NCBI GenBank assembly: GCA_019117105.1
Contig: DXAH01000084.1
Location: 1-64,000 of the forward strand
Reading direction: 5' to 3'
DNA from: Duodenibacillus intestinigallinarum
GTDB lineage: Bacteria; Pseudomonadota; Gammaproteobacteria; Burkholderiales; Burkholderiaceae_F
Length of the DNA: 64,000 nt
A model generated the notes under the pieces. It made no database searches. It was not told the origin of the DNA and was given only the letters and a program-made list of their open reading frames with translations. The position numbers and the translations under genes are program-made. Of this stretch, positions 32,900 to 40,966 are shown piece by piece. The number at the start of each line of letters is the position of its first letter. Position 1 is the first letter of the stretch.

Positions 32900-34060
32900 T
32901 CAGAGTTCGTTGTCGGCGAGGAACCGCTCCTGCACCGTGCTGAGCCAATTGCGCCCGAGGGGCGTACACACAAGCCGTTGAGGATCTTTGGCTAGAAGCC
33001 CTTCGCCACGCAGCGCATCAACCGTTTTTCCGATCACGTCAAAGGACAACCCCGTGGCCTCTTCCCAAAAGCTCACAGGCACACCGTCATAGAGACGCAA
33101 AACGTTGAGCATGAATTCAAAGGGAAGAGACTCGGCAAGCACGAAACTGAGCTGAGCGGCAAATCGGCCGTTGGCCGCATCGTCCATGTATAGCTGCGGA
33201 TTAGCTCGCCGTTCGGTGCGAAGAATGCCGCCTTTGGTCGTAATCTTGCCGTGCGCGCCGGCTCCCACCCCGATGTAGTCGCCAAATGTCCAGTAGTTGA
33301 GATTGTGACGGCAACGGTGTCCCGGCTTGGCGTAGCCCGAAACTTCGTAGTGCTCAAACCCGGCTTGCGCAAGGATTGAAGCCACCGTCTCGCCCATTTC
33401 CGCAGCCGTATCATTATCGGGCAGTCCCGCGGGCTCTCGCTTATAAAAGGCCGTTCCCTCTTCAATCGTGAGCTCGTAAAAGGACAGGTGCGTTGCACCG
33501 CTCGCCACGGCCGTGCGGGCATCCTCCACGGCACCATCCATCGACTGCCCTGGCAGGGCATACATCACGTCCAGATTGATGTTGTCGACATGTTTGAGCG
33601 CCGTTTCGACGGCTTGCAGCGCCTGCCTGCGATCATGGATGCGCCCGAGCGCCTTGAGCCTCTCATCGTTAAAGCTCTGCACACCGATGGAAAAGCGATT
33701 AACACCGTTTGCGACGTAACCGGCAAAGCGGGCCGCCTCGTGCGTGCCCGGGTTGGCTTCCAACGTAATCTCAGCGTCTTCGGCAAAGGGAAGACGCTCG
33801 CGCAAACCGTTCATAAGCGTCTCAAAGCCCGCCACCGACATCAGGCTCGGCGTACCGCCACCGAAAAAGACGCTCGAAACGGGCCTGCGACCGGCCAGTG
33901 CCACCGCCGCATCTATGTCCTTTAAAAGCGCGCGGATATACCCGGCTTCATCTGCACCCGAGCCGATCGCATGCGAATTGAAGTCGCAATAGGGGCACTT
34001 GCGCACACACCACGGCCAATGTACGTATAGCGCAATGGGCTTGACATCAGCGGCCGACAC
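32900..34060 (-). CDS. hemW: Radical SAM heme chaperone HemW
   Basis: 386 residues. The radical SAM motif CVRKCPYCDFNSH (CxxxCxxC) is near the N-terminus, with FFGGGTPSLM, GVQSFND and HNLNYWTFGDYIGVGAGAHG, diagnostic of HemW rather than the oxidase HemN. HemW binds heme and inserts it into respiratory enzymes. A GTG start at 34060 is used, with GGAG seven bases before it; no ATG is available near the N-terminus. It overlaps rdgB by 14 bases. rdgB-hemW adjacency is widely conserved. Confidence 0.95.
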   Translation of the reverse strand: MSAADVKPIALYVHWPWCVRKCPYCDFNSHAIGSGADEAGYIRALLKDIDAAVALAGRRPVSSVFFGGGTPSLMSVAGFETLMNGLRERLPFAEDAEITLEANPGTHEAARFAGYVANGVNRFSIGVQSFNDERLKALGRIHDRRQALQAVETALKHVDNINLDVMYALPGQSMDGAVEDARTAVASGATHLSFYELTIEEGTAFYKREPAGLPDNDTAAEMGETVASILAQAGFEHYEVSGYAKPGHRCRHNLNYWTFGDYIGVGAGAHGKITTKGGILRTERRANPQLYMDDAANGRFAAQLSFVLAESLPFEFMLNVLRLYDGVPVSFWEEATGLSFDVIGKTVDALRGEGLLAKDPQRLVCTPLGRNWLSTVQERFLADNEL

Positions 34061-34646
34061 CCCAGCGCTCCTGGATTTCCGTAAGCAGCAGACGCATGGC
34101 CTTGCCGCGATGGCTCAGACGGTTCTTCTCCTCAGCAGACAACTCTGCTGCCGTGCACCCCTGCTCGGGCAGGTAAAAATGGGGATCGTACCCGAAACCG
34201 CCGTCCCCCTTGGGAGACGCGATAATTTCACCGTACCAGCAGCCTTCGCAAACGATTGGATCGGGATCGTCGTGCGAGCGCACCGCTACGAGCACACAGG
34301 TGTAGTGCGCGCTCTTGTCCTCAAACTTGGATAGGCGCTCGACCAGCTTGGCGTTGTTGGCCGCGTCGTCGCTCTTTTTCCCGCTGTAGCGGGCCGAATG
34401 CACACCGGGTTCGGTCACGAGAGCATGAGCCGTAATGCCCGAGTCGTCGGCCATCGCAGGAAGGCCCGTTGTCTTGGCCGCATTGCGTGCCTTAGCAAGC
34501 GCATTTTCCAAGAACGTGCAGAAGGGCTCTTCGCAAGGCGTCACACCGAGCGCCCCTTGGGAAACCACCTCAATGCCATGATCAGCAAAAAGCGAGCCGA
34601 ACTCGCGTAGCTTTCCCTTATTGTCCGAAGCCAGAACCAACTTCAC
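34047..34646 (-). CDS. rdgB: XTP/dITP diphosphatase (Ham1/RdgB family)
   Basis: 199 residues, GTG start with GGAGGAG four bases upstream. It hydrolyses non-canonical purine triphosphates (XTP, ITP, dITP) to prevent their incorporation. Motifs are LASDNKGKLREF, ADDSGI, GVHSARYSG, GFGYDPHFYLPE and the C-terminal NRLSHRGKAM. It lies between rph and hemW; the rph-rdgB-hemW order is conserved in proteobacteria. Confidence 0.95.
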   Translation of the reverse strand: MKLVLASDNKGKLREFGSLFADHGIEVVSQGALGVTPCEEPFCTFLENALAKARNAAKTTGLPAMADDSGITAHALVTEPGVHSARYSGKKSDDAANNAKLVERLSKFEDKSAHYTCVLVAVRSHDDPDPIVCEGCWYGEIIASPKGDGGFGYDPHFYLPEQGCTAAELSAEEKNRLSHRGKAMRLLLTEIQERWGVGR

Positions 34647-34666
34647 TTTTCTCCTCCGTTGCGTCT

Positions 34667-35389
34667 TTATGCAGCAAGCGCAGCCTTCTGAGCCGCCAAA
34701 ATTTCTTCACAGCCCTTCTTGGCAAGCGCTAGCATCGCCGTCAGGTCTTCGTGACTGAAGGGAGAACCTTCAGCCGTGCCCTGCAGTTCGATAAAGCGCC
34801 CGCTTGAGGTCATCACCACATTCATGTCCGTTTCGCTCGTACTGTCTTCGACGTAGTCCAAGTCAAGCACGGGACTGGCATCGGTCATGCCGACGCTGAT
34901 CGCGCAGACAGCTTCCTTGATCGGATTTTCTTCGATCATGCCCTTTTCAAGCATGAAATTAACGGCGTCAACCAGAGCCACATAGGCGCCCGTGATCGAA
35001 GCGCAGCGAGTTCCGCCGTCGGCCTGCAGCACGTCGCAGTCAAGCGTGATCGTGTGGCGGCCGAGCTTGGTGCGGTCCACGATGCCGCGCAGACTGCGCC
35101 CGATGAGGCGCTGGATTTCCTGTGTGCGGCCGCTTTGCTTACCGCGGGCGGCTTCACGATCAGTGCGCGTACCGGTTGAGCGGGGCAGCAAACCGTACTC
35201 GGCAGTCACCCAGCCTTCGTTCTTTTCGTTGAGAAATTTCGGTACCGTCGGCGAGACGCTAGCCGTACACAGCACTTTCGTTCGTCCGACCGATACCAGA
35301 ACGCTGCCTTCGGCGTGGCAGGTAAAGCCTCGTTCAAACTGAATGGAGCGCATCTCGTCGTTGGCGCGTCCGTCGTGTCGCTGTGTCAT
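34667..35389 (-). CDS. rph: Ribonuclease PH
   Basis: 240 residues. Phosphorolytic 3'-5' exoribonuclease that trims tRNA 3' ends. Seen are GSVLVSVGRTKVLC, WVTAEYGLLPRST, RTQEIQRLIGRSLRG, the phosphate and metal site DCDVLQADGGTR, and LDLDYVEDS. The C-terminus continues to EEILAAQKAAL. First gene of rph-rdgB-hemW-mltA. AAAGGA lies before the ATG. Confidence 0.96.
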   Translation of the reverse strand: MTQRHDGRANDEMRSIQFERGFTCHAEGSVLVSVGRTKVLCTASVSPTVPKFLNEKNEGWVTAEYGLLPRSTGTRTDREAARGKQSGRTQEIQRLIGRSLRGIVDRTKLGRHTITLDCDVLQADGGTRCASITGAYVALVDAVNFMLEKGMIEENPIKEAVCAISVGMTDASPVLDLDYVEDSTSETDMNVVMTSSGRFIELQGTAEGSPFSHEDLTAMLALAKKGCEEILAAQKAALAA

Positions 35390-35540
35390 GTCAATCCTTT
35401 CTTTCGCTCAAAATTTCCTGCTGCGCACCACATCGGCGCAGCCGCATTCAGCATTCTAAGGTGAGCGTCTACAATTAGGCCTCCGCAAGACCAATCCTGC
35501 GGCTTACTTTTTTGCAACCGTCCTTGTCATCTCTTTTGTT

Positions 35541-36440
35541 ATGTCCGGCATTCGTTCCATGACCGGCTTTGCGACCGCGCAAGGCCAAACCCCGCTCGGC
35601 TTCATGACCGTTGAACTTCGCGGCGTCAACTCGCGTTTTCTTGACCTCTCGCTTCGTCTGTGCGAGGAACTGCGAGCGACCGAACCCGCTGTTCGCGAGG
35701 TCATCTCTGCGGCCGTCAAGCGCGGCAAGCTGGAGTGCCGCGCAAGCCTCAAGCAAGCCGAAACGTCAGGCGCGGGCATCAACGCGGCAGCTCTCGCCAA
35801 TGTGCTCACGCTGCAGCAGGAAGTGCTCAAGGTCAATCCTGACGCCGCCCCCATGTCGGTATCTGAAATACTGCAGATGCCGGGTATTCTCAATTCGCCC
35901 GAGGTCGATCAGGACGAATTGAACGCAAGTGTTGCGACCATCCTGCGCGACGCTCTGCAGGCTTTCAACGCTTCGCGTGAACGCGAAGGTGCAGCGCTTG
36001 CAGCTGTTCTCTCGAAAAACTGCGACACCATCGAAGAAGTGGTACAAGCGGTGGCCGAACGCATTCCCGACATTCACCGCAATCTCAAGGAAAAGCTCGA
36101 ACAGCGCCTTCAGGAAGCACTGGGGGCCACGCTTTCGAACGCGAGCTCAATCAGTCCGGAAGAAGTGTCGGATCGCATTCGTCAGGAAGTGACGTTCTAT
36201 GCGCTCAAAATGGATGTGGCCGAAGAAATCAATCGCTTGCGCACGCACGTTGCTGAAGTGCGCCGCATTCTCAAGGAAGGCGGTGCGGCCGGCCGTCGCC
36301 TGGATTTCGTCACTCAGGAAATGAACCGCGAAGCCAACACGCTCGGCAGCAAATCGGCCGCCATCGAAATGACCGATGCGGCCGTTGCGCTCAAGCTTTG
36401 CATTGATCAGATGCGCGAGCAACTGCAAAACATTGAGTAA
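35541..36440 (+). CDS. yicC: YicC-family endoribonuclease
   Basis: 299 residues. The N-terminus IRSMTGFATAQ and VELRGVNSRFLDLSLRLC and the C-terminus GGAAGRRLDFVTQEMNREANTLGSKS are the two hallmark blocks of the YicC/YloC family. The E. coli homologue is an endoribonuclease affecting RyhB decay. The central region is helical. It is divergent from the rph operon; a TACAAT at 35470-35475 could be its -10 box. gmk often follows yicC in other bacteria but does not here. Confidence 0.93.
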   Translation: MSGIRSMTGFATAQGQTPLGFMTVELRGVNSRFLDLSLRLCEELRATEPAVREVISAAVKRGKLECRASLKQAETSGAGINAAALANVLTLQQEVLKVNPDAAPMSVSEILQMPGILNSPEVDQDELNASVATILRDALQAFNASREREGAALAAVLSKNCDTIEEVVQAVAERIPDIHRNLKEKLEQRLQEALGATLSNASSISPEEVSDRIRQEVTFYALKMDVAEEINRLRTHVAEVRRILKEGGAAGRRLDFVTQEMNREANTLGSKSAAIEMTDAAVALKLCIDQMREQLQNIE

Positions 36441-36473
36441 TCGTTCGTATTCAGCCGGCGGCGCAGTCAATGA

Positions 36474-36773
36474 CTAGAAAATCTGCGCCGCACCTTGCTT
36501 CTGTCGAATTTCTTGCCAGAAATCAAGCGTCATCCAGTAGAAGTGAAGACCCACTTCCGCCACCATCAAAAACTCTTCTTCATTGGTGACGAACGGGAAA
36601 CGGCGCGCGAGGCGAATTGTGCCGAATTGGCCGATGCCGACCATCGAGGTGACGATCGCATCAAAGTCGGATTCCTTTTCGGGATCGAACCGCAGCACCC
36701 GACAGGCCACTTCGAAATTTTTCACTTCCCGTTTGGCGCGCTCGATATATTGCGCCGCGTATTTGCTCGCCAT
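36474..36773 (-). CDS. Uncharacterised 99-residue protein
   Basis: No family recognised. The protein is soluble-looking and mixed-charge, with a basic N-terminal helix (YIERAKREVKNF), a central segment FDAIVTSMVGIGQFGTIRLARRF and an aromatic C-terminal helix HFYWMTLDFWQEI. There is no signal peptide or clear membrane span. The ATG at 36773 is preferred over a TTG 11 codons upstream, with AAGGA ten bases before it. It is convergent with yicC (33 bases apart) and divergent from the PAP2 gene. Codon use resembles neighbours, so it is probably a real, lineage-specific gene. Confidence 0.6.
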   Translation of the reverse strand: MASKYAAQYIERAKREVKNFEVACRVLRFDPEKESDFDAIVTSMVGIGQFGTIRLARRFPFVTNEEEFLMVAEVGLHFYWMTLDFWQEIRQKQGAAQIF

Positions 36774-36903
36774 GCGTCCGGAGTCCTTAACTATTTCTCT
36801 TTGCAAAACCGCTCAAATTGTATCGAAATCCGCCGACTCTAAGTCCTGGCAATGTCGGCGCACCTAGCATCTGAGGCATCCGAACGAGGCCTTTTGATTT
36901 CCG

Positions 36904-37428
36904 ATGTTTGAAGTTGAGATTTTGCGCAATATCCGCGAGAGCTTCGGTGGCGACGAAGCCCTCGTCTTTTGGCAGACCGTGACGCACTTGGGCGACGCGG
37001 GACTCGTCTGGATCGCGCTGGGCCTTTTTCTGCTGTGCTTCCCGGGGTTTCGCCGCATCGGCAGCACCATCGGCATTGCGCTTTTCTCAGGGTTTCTGAT
37101 TTGCAACGTGCTCCTAAAACCCATGGTCGATCGCCTTCGCCCCTGTGAACTGCACGCCGAAGACCTGCTCATGGTCTGTCCCACCGATCCGTCTTTTCCA
37201 TCCGGCCACACCACCGCCTCCTTTGCAGCCGCGGTTGCCTTCGGCATTTTTCACCCCAAATGGGGCATGGGACTTCTGACACTTGCCGTTCTCATTGCCT
37301 GGTCACGGATGTACCTCTTCGTGCATTGGCCCAGTGACGTCGCCGTCGGCATACTGGTCGGCACCGTTTCAGCCGCCGCTGCCGCAGCTTTTACCAAATC
37401 GGTCTTCGAGGAGCGTTTAGGCCTCTGA
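36904..37428 (+). CDS. PAP2-family membrane phosphatase
   Basis: 174 residues with about five membrane segments. The three phosphatase signatures are complete: KPMVDRLRP (C1), PSFPSGHTTAS (C2) and SRMYLFVHWPSD (C3), the conserved histidines lying in C2 and C3. Such enzymes dephosphorylate lipid phosphates such as undecaprenyl pyrophosphate, PGP or lipid A phosphates; the substrate is not determined. The stop overlaps the 3' end of the convergent scpA gene by 12 bases. Confidence 0.88.
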   Translation: MFEVEILRNIRESFGGDEALVFWQTVTHLGDAGLVWIALGLFLLCFPGFRRIGSTIGIALFSGFLICNVLLKPMVDRLRPCELHAEDLLMVCPTDPSFPSGHTTASFAAAVAFGIFHPKWGMGLLTLAVLIAWSRMYLFVHWPSDVAVGILVGTVSAAAAAAFTKSVFEERLGL

Positions 37429-38343
37429 CGCTGTCGGAGCACTGGAGCTGAAAAGATCCTGAGTGTCGTCAGAAGACCGCATCGGTGCCGCAGATACGTA
37501 GATCGGCGCAAAGGGAGCGGCCTGCGTGATGCGAATGAGTCCTTCCTTAGCCAACTCCAAAAGCGCGAGATAGTTGACGATGCAAACGGAACGGCCGGCC
37601 TCGGGCTCAAAAAGCTCCTGAAATTCCACAAACCGCTGCGTCGACAGGCGTTTGAGAATTGCGCTCATAAATTCGCGCACGGAAAGTTCCTGCTTCGACA
37701 CCTTGTGGTGTCCCTTGAGATTGGCTTCGCGCAGAATGCCGTCCCAGGCAAGCCTCAGATCATCGGCGCTCACTTCGGGCAAAAGTTTGATCTGTGCTTG
37801 TTCAATGAGCACATAAGCTCGCAGGAAGTCGCGGCCATTTCGCGGAACGCGATCCATTTCGACAGCCGCCATCTTCATCTTTTCATACTCAAGCAGACGA
37901 CGGGCAAGTTCGGCCTGCGGATCGGCAACCTCTTCGCCGGTATCGGCGTGCGTCACAGGAAGCAACAACTGGCTTTTGATCTGCATGAGATGCGCGGCCA
38001 TCGCAAGATATTCGGCCGCAAGTTCCAGATTGCTTTCGCGGATCAGCTCCACATAGCTCATGTACTGTTCCGTAACGATCGCCATCGGAATCTGCATGAT
38101 GTCGAACTTTTGCCGTCGGATGAGATACAAGAGCAAATCCAGCGGGCCTTCGAAGCTTTCCAGAAACACACGCAGTGCGTCGGGCGGAATGTACAAACCC
38201 TCAGGCACCTTAAAGAGCGGCTCACCGTACAGACGTGCAAAGGCTACGCCGTCAATTGCTTCCGGCGTCGTATCCTGCGCGTTGCCGGTATCCATTAAAT
38301 CGGCAAGGCTGAGTTGCTTGGGCTGTGCGGCGTTCGAGGTCAT
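37417..38343 (-). CDS. scpA: Segregation and condensation protein A
   Basis: 308 residues from the ATG at 38343. ScpA is the kleisin subunit that bridges SMC heads with ScpB. The N-terminal block FLESFEGPLDLLLYLIRRQKFDIMQIP-like region, EYLAMAAHLMQIKSQLLLP and the C-terminal winged-helix stretch FLALLEL-like (VNYLALLELAKEGLIRI) are characteristic. The first 55 residues and the last 20 are polar extensions. The start is two bases after the stop of the ABC permease gene, so it is likely the last gene of that operon. No scpB lies in the window. Confidence 0.93.
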   Translation of the reverse strand: MTSNAAQPKQLSLADLMDTGNAQDTTPEAIDGVAFARLYGEPLFKVPEGLYIPPDALRVFLESFEGPLDLLLYLIRRQKFDIMQIPMAIVTEQYMSYVELIRESNLELAAEYLAMAAHLMQIKSQLLLPVTHADTGEEVADPQAELARRLLEYEKMKMAAVEMDRVPRNGRDFLRAYVLIEQAQIKLLPEVSADDLRLAWDGILREANLKGHHKVSKQELSVREFMSAILKRLSTQRFVEFQELFEPEAGRSVCIVNYLALLELAKEGLIRITQAAPFAPIYVSAAPMRSSDDTQDLFSSSAPTASEA

Positions 38344-38345
38344 GA

Positions 38346-39143
38346 TTAATGCAGCTGCACAGCGCGACACCAGGGCGTAAGCACCACTTCGGAAAGCCAC
38401 ACGGCAGCGTAGAGAAGCAGCCCGATGACGCTCATGCCGAGAATGCCGTTAAACATCGCCAGCGTATCGCCCACACCCCAGGCGTCCATGATGAGAAAGC
38501 CCAGCCCCGTGGTCGTAGCAAAGCTCTCGGCCAAAAAGAGAACGGCAACGGCCGTGCCGCAGGCGACCTTCAGACTTGTCAGAAACGACGGCAATGCCGC
38601 AGGCAAATAAACGTAACGGATTCGATCCCAGCGTCCCGCCCCCATACAAGTGATGGCCGTCTCATAGACGGGATCAAGCGAAAGCGCCGCCGCACGAACA
38701 ATCACGATCATCTGATAGCCCGTCGTGAGCGCAATCAAAAGAACGCGGGAAGCGTCGCCCAGACCCAGAAAAAGAAAAAACACCGGCAACAACACGATTT
38801 TGGGCAACGGAAATGTCGTATAGACAAGCGGCGCGCCCAGCCAATCGGCCTTTTTGAGATGTCCGAGCAAAAGTCCCAGAAAAAGCGCGGGAATGGCACC
38901 GGCCGTAAGGCCGCAGATCAAACGCTTGAGACTTACGATCATATGCCCGATATAAACGGGGTCAGCCAACGACTGGAAAAAGAGAAGAGCCGTCGTCACC
39001 GGAGAAGGCAGCAACGCTTCTCCTGCAGCGCGCGAAGCGACCTCCCACAGAAGTCCAATGAGAAAAAAAGCCAGCGTGTAGCGCAGCAGCAAAATAAGAG
39101 CGCCTCTTTGAAAAGTTCCTTCTCTCATCTCACCACGCCCCAT
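38346..39143 (-). CDS. ABC transporter permease (NitT/TauT/SsuC family)
   Basis: 265 residues with about six membrane segments and the permease coupling loop (AITCMGAGRWDRIRYVYLPAALPSF). LLPSPVTTALLFFQSL near the N-terminus and AVAVLFLAESFATTTGLGFLI near the C-terminus are typical of SsuC/TauC/ThiX-type permeases. Start could be 39143 or the ATG at 39128; the former overlaps the ATPase gene by 14 bases. Part of an SBP-ATPase-permease-scpA operon. Confidence 0.88.
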   Translation of the reverse strand: MGRGEMREGTFQRGALILLLRYTLAFFLIGLLWEVASRAAGEALLPSPVTTALLFFQSLADPVYIGHMIVSLKRLICGLTAGAIPALFLGLLLGHLKKADWLGAPLVYTTFPLPKIVLLPVFFLFLGLGDASRVLLIALTTGYQMIVIVRAAALSLDPVYETAITCMGAGRWDRIRYVYLPAALPSFLTSLKVACGTAVAVLFLAESFATTTGLGFLIMDAWGVGDTLAMFNGILGMSVIGLLLYAAVWLSEVVLTPWCRAVQLH

Positions 39144-39924
39144 CGGTTAAATGCAGTTCCTGGCCCGCGCGAACCGCCGCCACGGCGTTGTGCAGGCGGC
39201 GCTGCACGGCATAGAAGGCATCCGTTCCGCGCACATCCACATTGGCGTCGTCCGTAAAGCTCGGATTGGCGCCGAAGGCGGCTACGCGCGATGGGCGTGC
39301 CCCCAGAAGCATGATGTGTTGGCCAAGATAAACGGCTTCACCGATGTCGTGCGTCACAAAGACCATCGTGCAAGGGTGACGTTCGCGCAGCTGTTTTAAG
39401 AAGTGCTGAAGATGTTCGCGCAAAACGGCGTCGAGCGCCGAAAACGGCTCGTCCATGAAAAGCACGTCGGGCTTGGCAATGAGCGCGCGACCGAGAGCCA
39501 GACGCTGGCGCTGTCCGCCCGAGAGCGCCGCAGGGAAGCGCCGCTCAAGGCCTTCGAGCTCAAGCTCGGCGAGCATTTCGCGCACGCGCTCGGCTATACC
39601 GTATTCCTTCTTGAGTTTCAAAGGCAAAGCCAGATTGCCCGCCACTGTGAGCCACGGGAAAAGCGCCAGATTCTGCCAGACAATGGCGTTGACGGGCTTG
39701 CCTGCACTCTCCGAGCTTCGGCACGACACGTCTCCCGCCACGGCAGGCAAAACCCCGGCAAGCGTCTGCAGCAGGGTGGTTTTGCCGCAGCCCGACTCGC
39801 CGATCACAGCCAGAGAACTGCCCGGCTGCAATGTGAAGTTCACGCCCGATAGCAAGGCCTGTCCGCGGCGCCCCACGGACAAGTCCTTTGCTTGAAGCGC
39901 AAACAACGCGCGCTTATTTTCCAA
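39130..39924 (-). CDS. ABC transporter ATPase (NitT/TauT family)
   Basis: 264 residues. Walker A is IGESGCGKTTL, Q-loop VWQNLALFPWLT, signature LSGGQRQRLALGRAL, Walker B LFMDEPFSALD, and the H-loop FVTHDIGEAVYL. A TTG start at 39924 is supported by GAGGAGG nine bases upstream and by the absence of any ATG before Walker A. It overlaps the substrate-binding protein gene by 11 bases. The C-terminal 30 residues are atypical for the family and close with LHLTDGAW. Confidence 0.9.
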   Translation of the reverse strand: MENKRALFALQAKDLSVGRRGQALLSGVNFTLQPGSSLAVIGESGCGKTTLLQTLAGVLPAVAGDVSCRSSESAGKPVNAIVWQNLALFPWLTVAGNLALPLKLKKEYGIAERVREMLAELELEGLERRFPAALSGGQRQRLALGRALIAKPDVLFMDEPFSALDAVLREHLQHFLKQLRERHPCTMVFVTHDIGEAVYLGQHIMLLGARPSRVAAFGANPSFTDDANVDVRGTDAFYAVQRRLHNAVAAVRAGQELHLTDGAW

Positions 39925-40864
39925 CGTAGATGACCTCCTCGTAAGACGGCACTTTCTTGATCATGCCGCGCTGAAGCATCCATTGTCCCACACGCTTGAC
40001 ATCTTCGGCCGTCGGAAGCGGCGGCAGACCATCTTCACGGCCGAAAAGCGAGAAGCGGACCATCTTGTAGTCCTTGGCCACGGGCTGCGGGATCAGACGC
40101 TTTTGCACCATGAGCGCACGGTACTTATCGGGTTCGGCTTCGATCTTGCGGGCGGCTTCGGCCACAGCCTTGCGGAAAGCCGTCACGGTCTTGTCGTCGA
40201 GATAGGGCTGGCGCAGCGCCACCACGGCAAGCGATTCATCAAGTTTCGTGTCGTCCCAAATCACGCGACCGCCCTTCTTTTCGACAACCGTCACAAGCGG
40301 TTCGGGCAAGAGCGCCGTTTCAATCTGGCCGCTCAAAAGCATCTGCAAGCGGATCGGAATCTGACGCACTTCCATGTTCTTGAGCGCCTCGGGCTTGACG
40401 CCGGCTGTTTCCTGCATTCGGGTGAGCAGATAGTCGATGATAGTCGAAGCGCTCATCGCCGTGGGCGTAGCCTTCAGATCGTTCAGAGACTTGATCTTGT
40501 CGACGTGCTTGGGCGAAACCACCATGCCGAAGGCGCGCTGTGCGGGAGTGGTGTGCGTCGTGGTGATCACAACGGCCTGAGCCGCTCCCGTTTCGTTCTG
40601 CGTAAAGACATTCATCAGGTCACCGAAATGACCGGCAAGCTGCCCGGCACGCATGGCAGCCCCCACTTCAAGCGCGCTCTTGAAAGGGACCGTCTGTACG
40701 TCAAGCCCTTCCTTCTTAAAGAGCCCTTCGTTGACAGCCACATCGAGCACGATGGAGTCGGCCGCGGGCAACGTGGCAATACGAAGCGTCTGCGCAGACA
40801 CGCAGGCGCAGCCCGCACAAAGCAGGCTGCAGAGGATCGTTTTGAATGTCGATTGCATGTGCAT
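39914..40864 (-). CDS. ABC transporter substrate-binding protein (NMT1/TauA-like)
   Basis: 316 residues from the ATG at 40864. A signal peptide covers about residues 1-24 (ending VSAQ); a cysteine-rich hydrophobic core (LCSLLCAGC) makes a lipoprotein form conceivable, though the lipobox is imperfect. The mature part begins LRIATLPAADSIVL and has AVNEGLFKKEGLDVQTVPF, typical of NMT1/TauA/SsuA-like solute receptors. The ligand (sulfonate, pyrimidine, nitrate and others) cannot be told. Only about 44 bases separate its start from the malic enzyme terminator. Confidence 0.88.
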   Translation of the reverse strand: MHMQSTFKTILCSLLCAGCACVSAQTLRIATLPAADSIVLDVAVNEGLFKKEGLDVQTVPFKSALEVGAAMRAGQLAGHFGDLMNVFTQNETGAAQAVVITTTHTTPAQRAFGMVVSPKHVDKIKSLNDLKATPTAMSASTIIDYLLTRMQETAGVKPEALKNMEVRQIPIRLQMLLSGQIETALLPEPLVTVVEKKGGRVIWDDTKLDESLAVVALRQPYLDDKTVTAFRKAVAEAARKIEAEPDKYRALMVQKRLIPQPVAKDYKMVRFSLFGREDGLPPLPTAEDVKRVGQWMLQRGMIKKVPSYEEVIYVGK

Positions 40865-40907
40865 GGTTGAATCTTTGTTTGTCAGATTGATCGGAGATGC
40901 TCTCAAC

Positions 40908-40935
40908 GAAAAACCCCGTGCTTTTCGGCGCGGGG
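40908..40935 (-). terminator. Terminator after malic enzyme
   Basis: CCCCGTGC (40914-40921) pairs with GCGCGGGG (40928-40935) around TTTTCG; on the minus strand it is followed by TTTTT. It lies 31 bases beyond the malic enzyme stop. Confidence 0.85.
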
Positions 40936-40966
40936 CCCCTTCGCGTTAACCCGTAACTCTAAAGGA

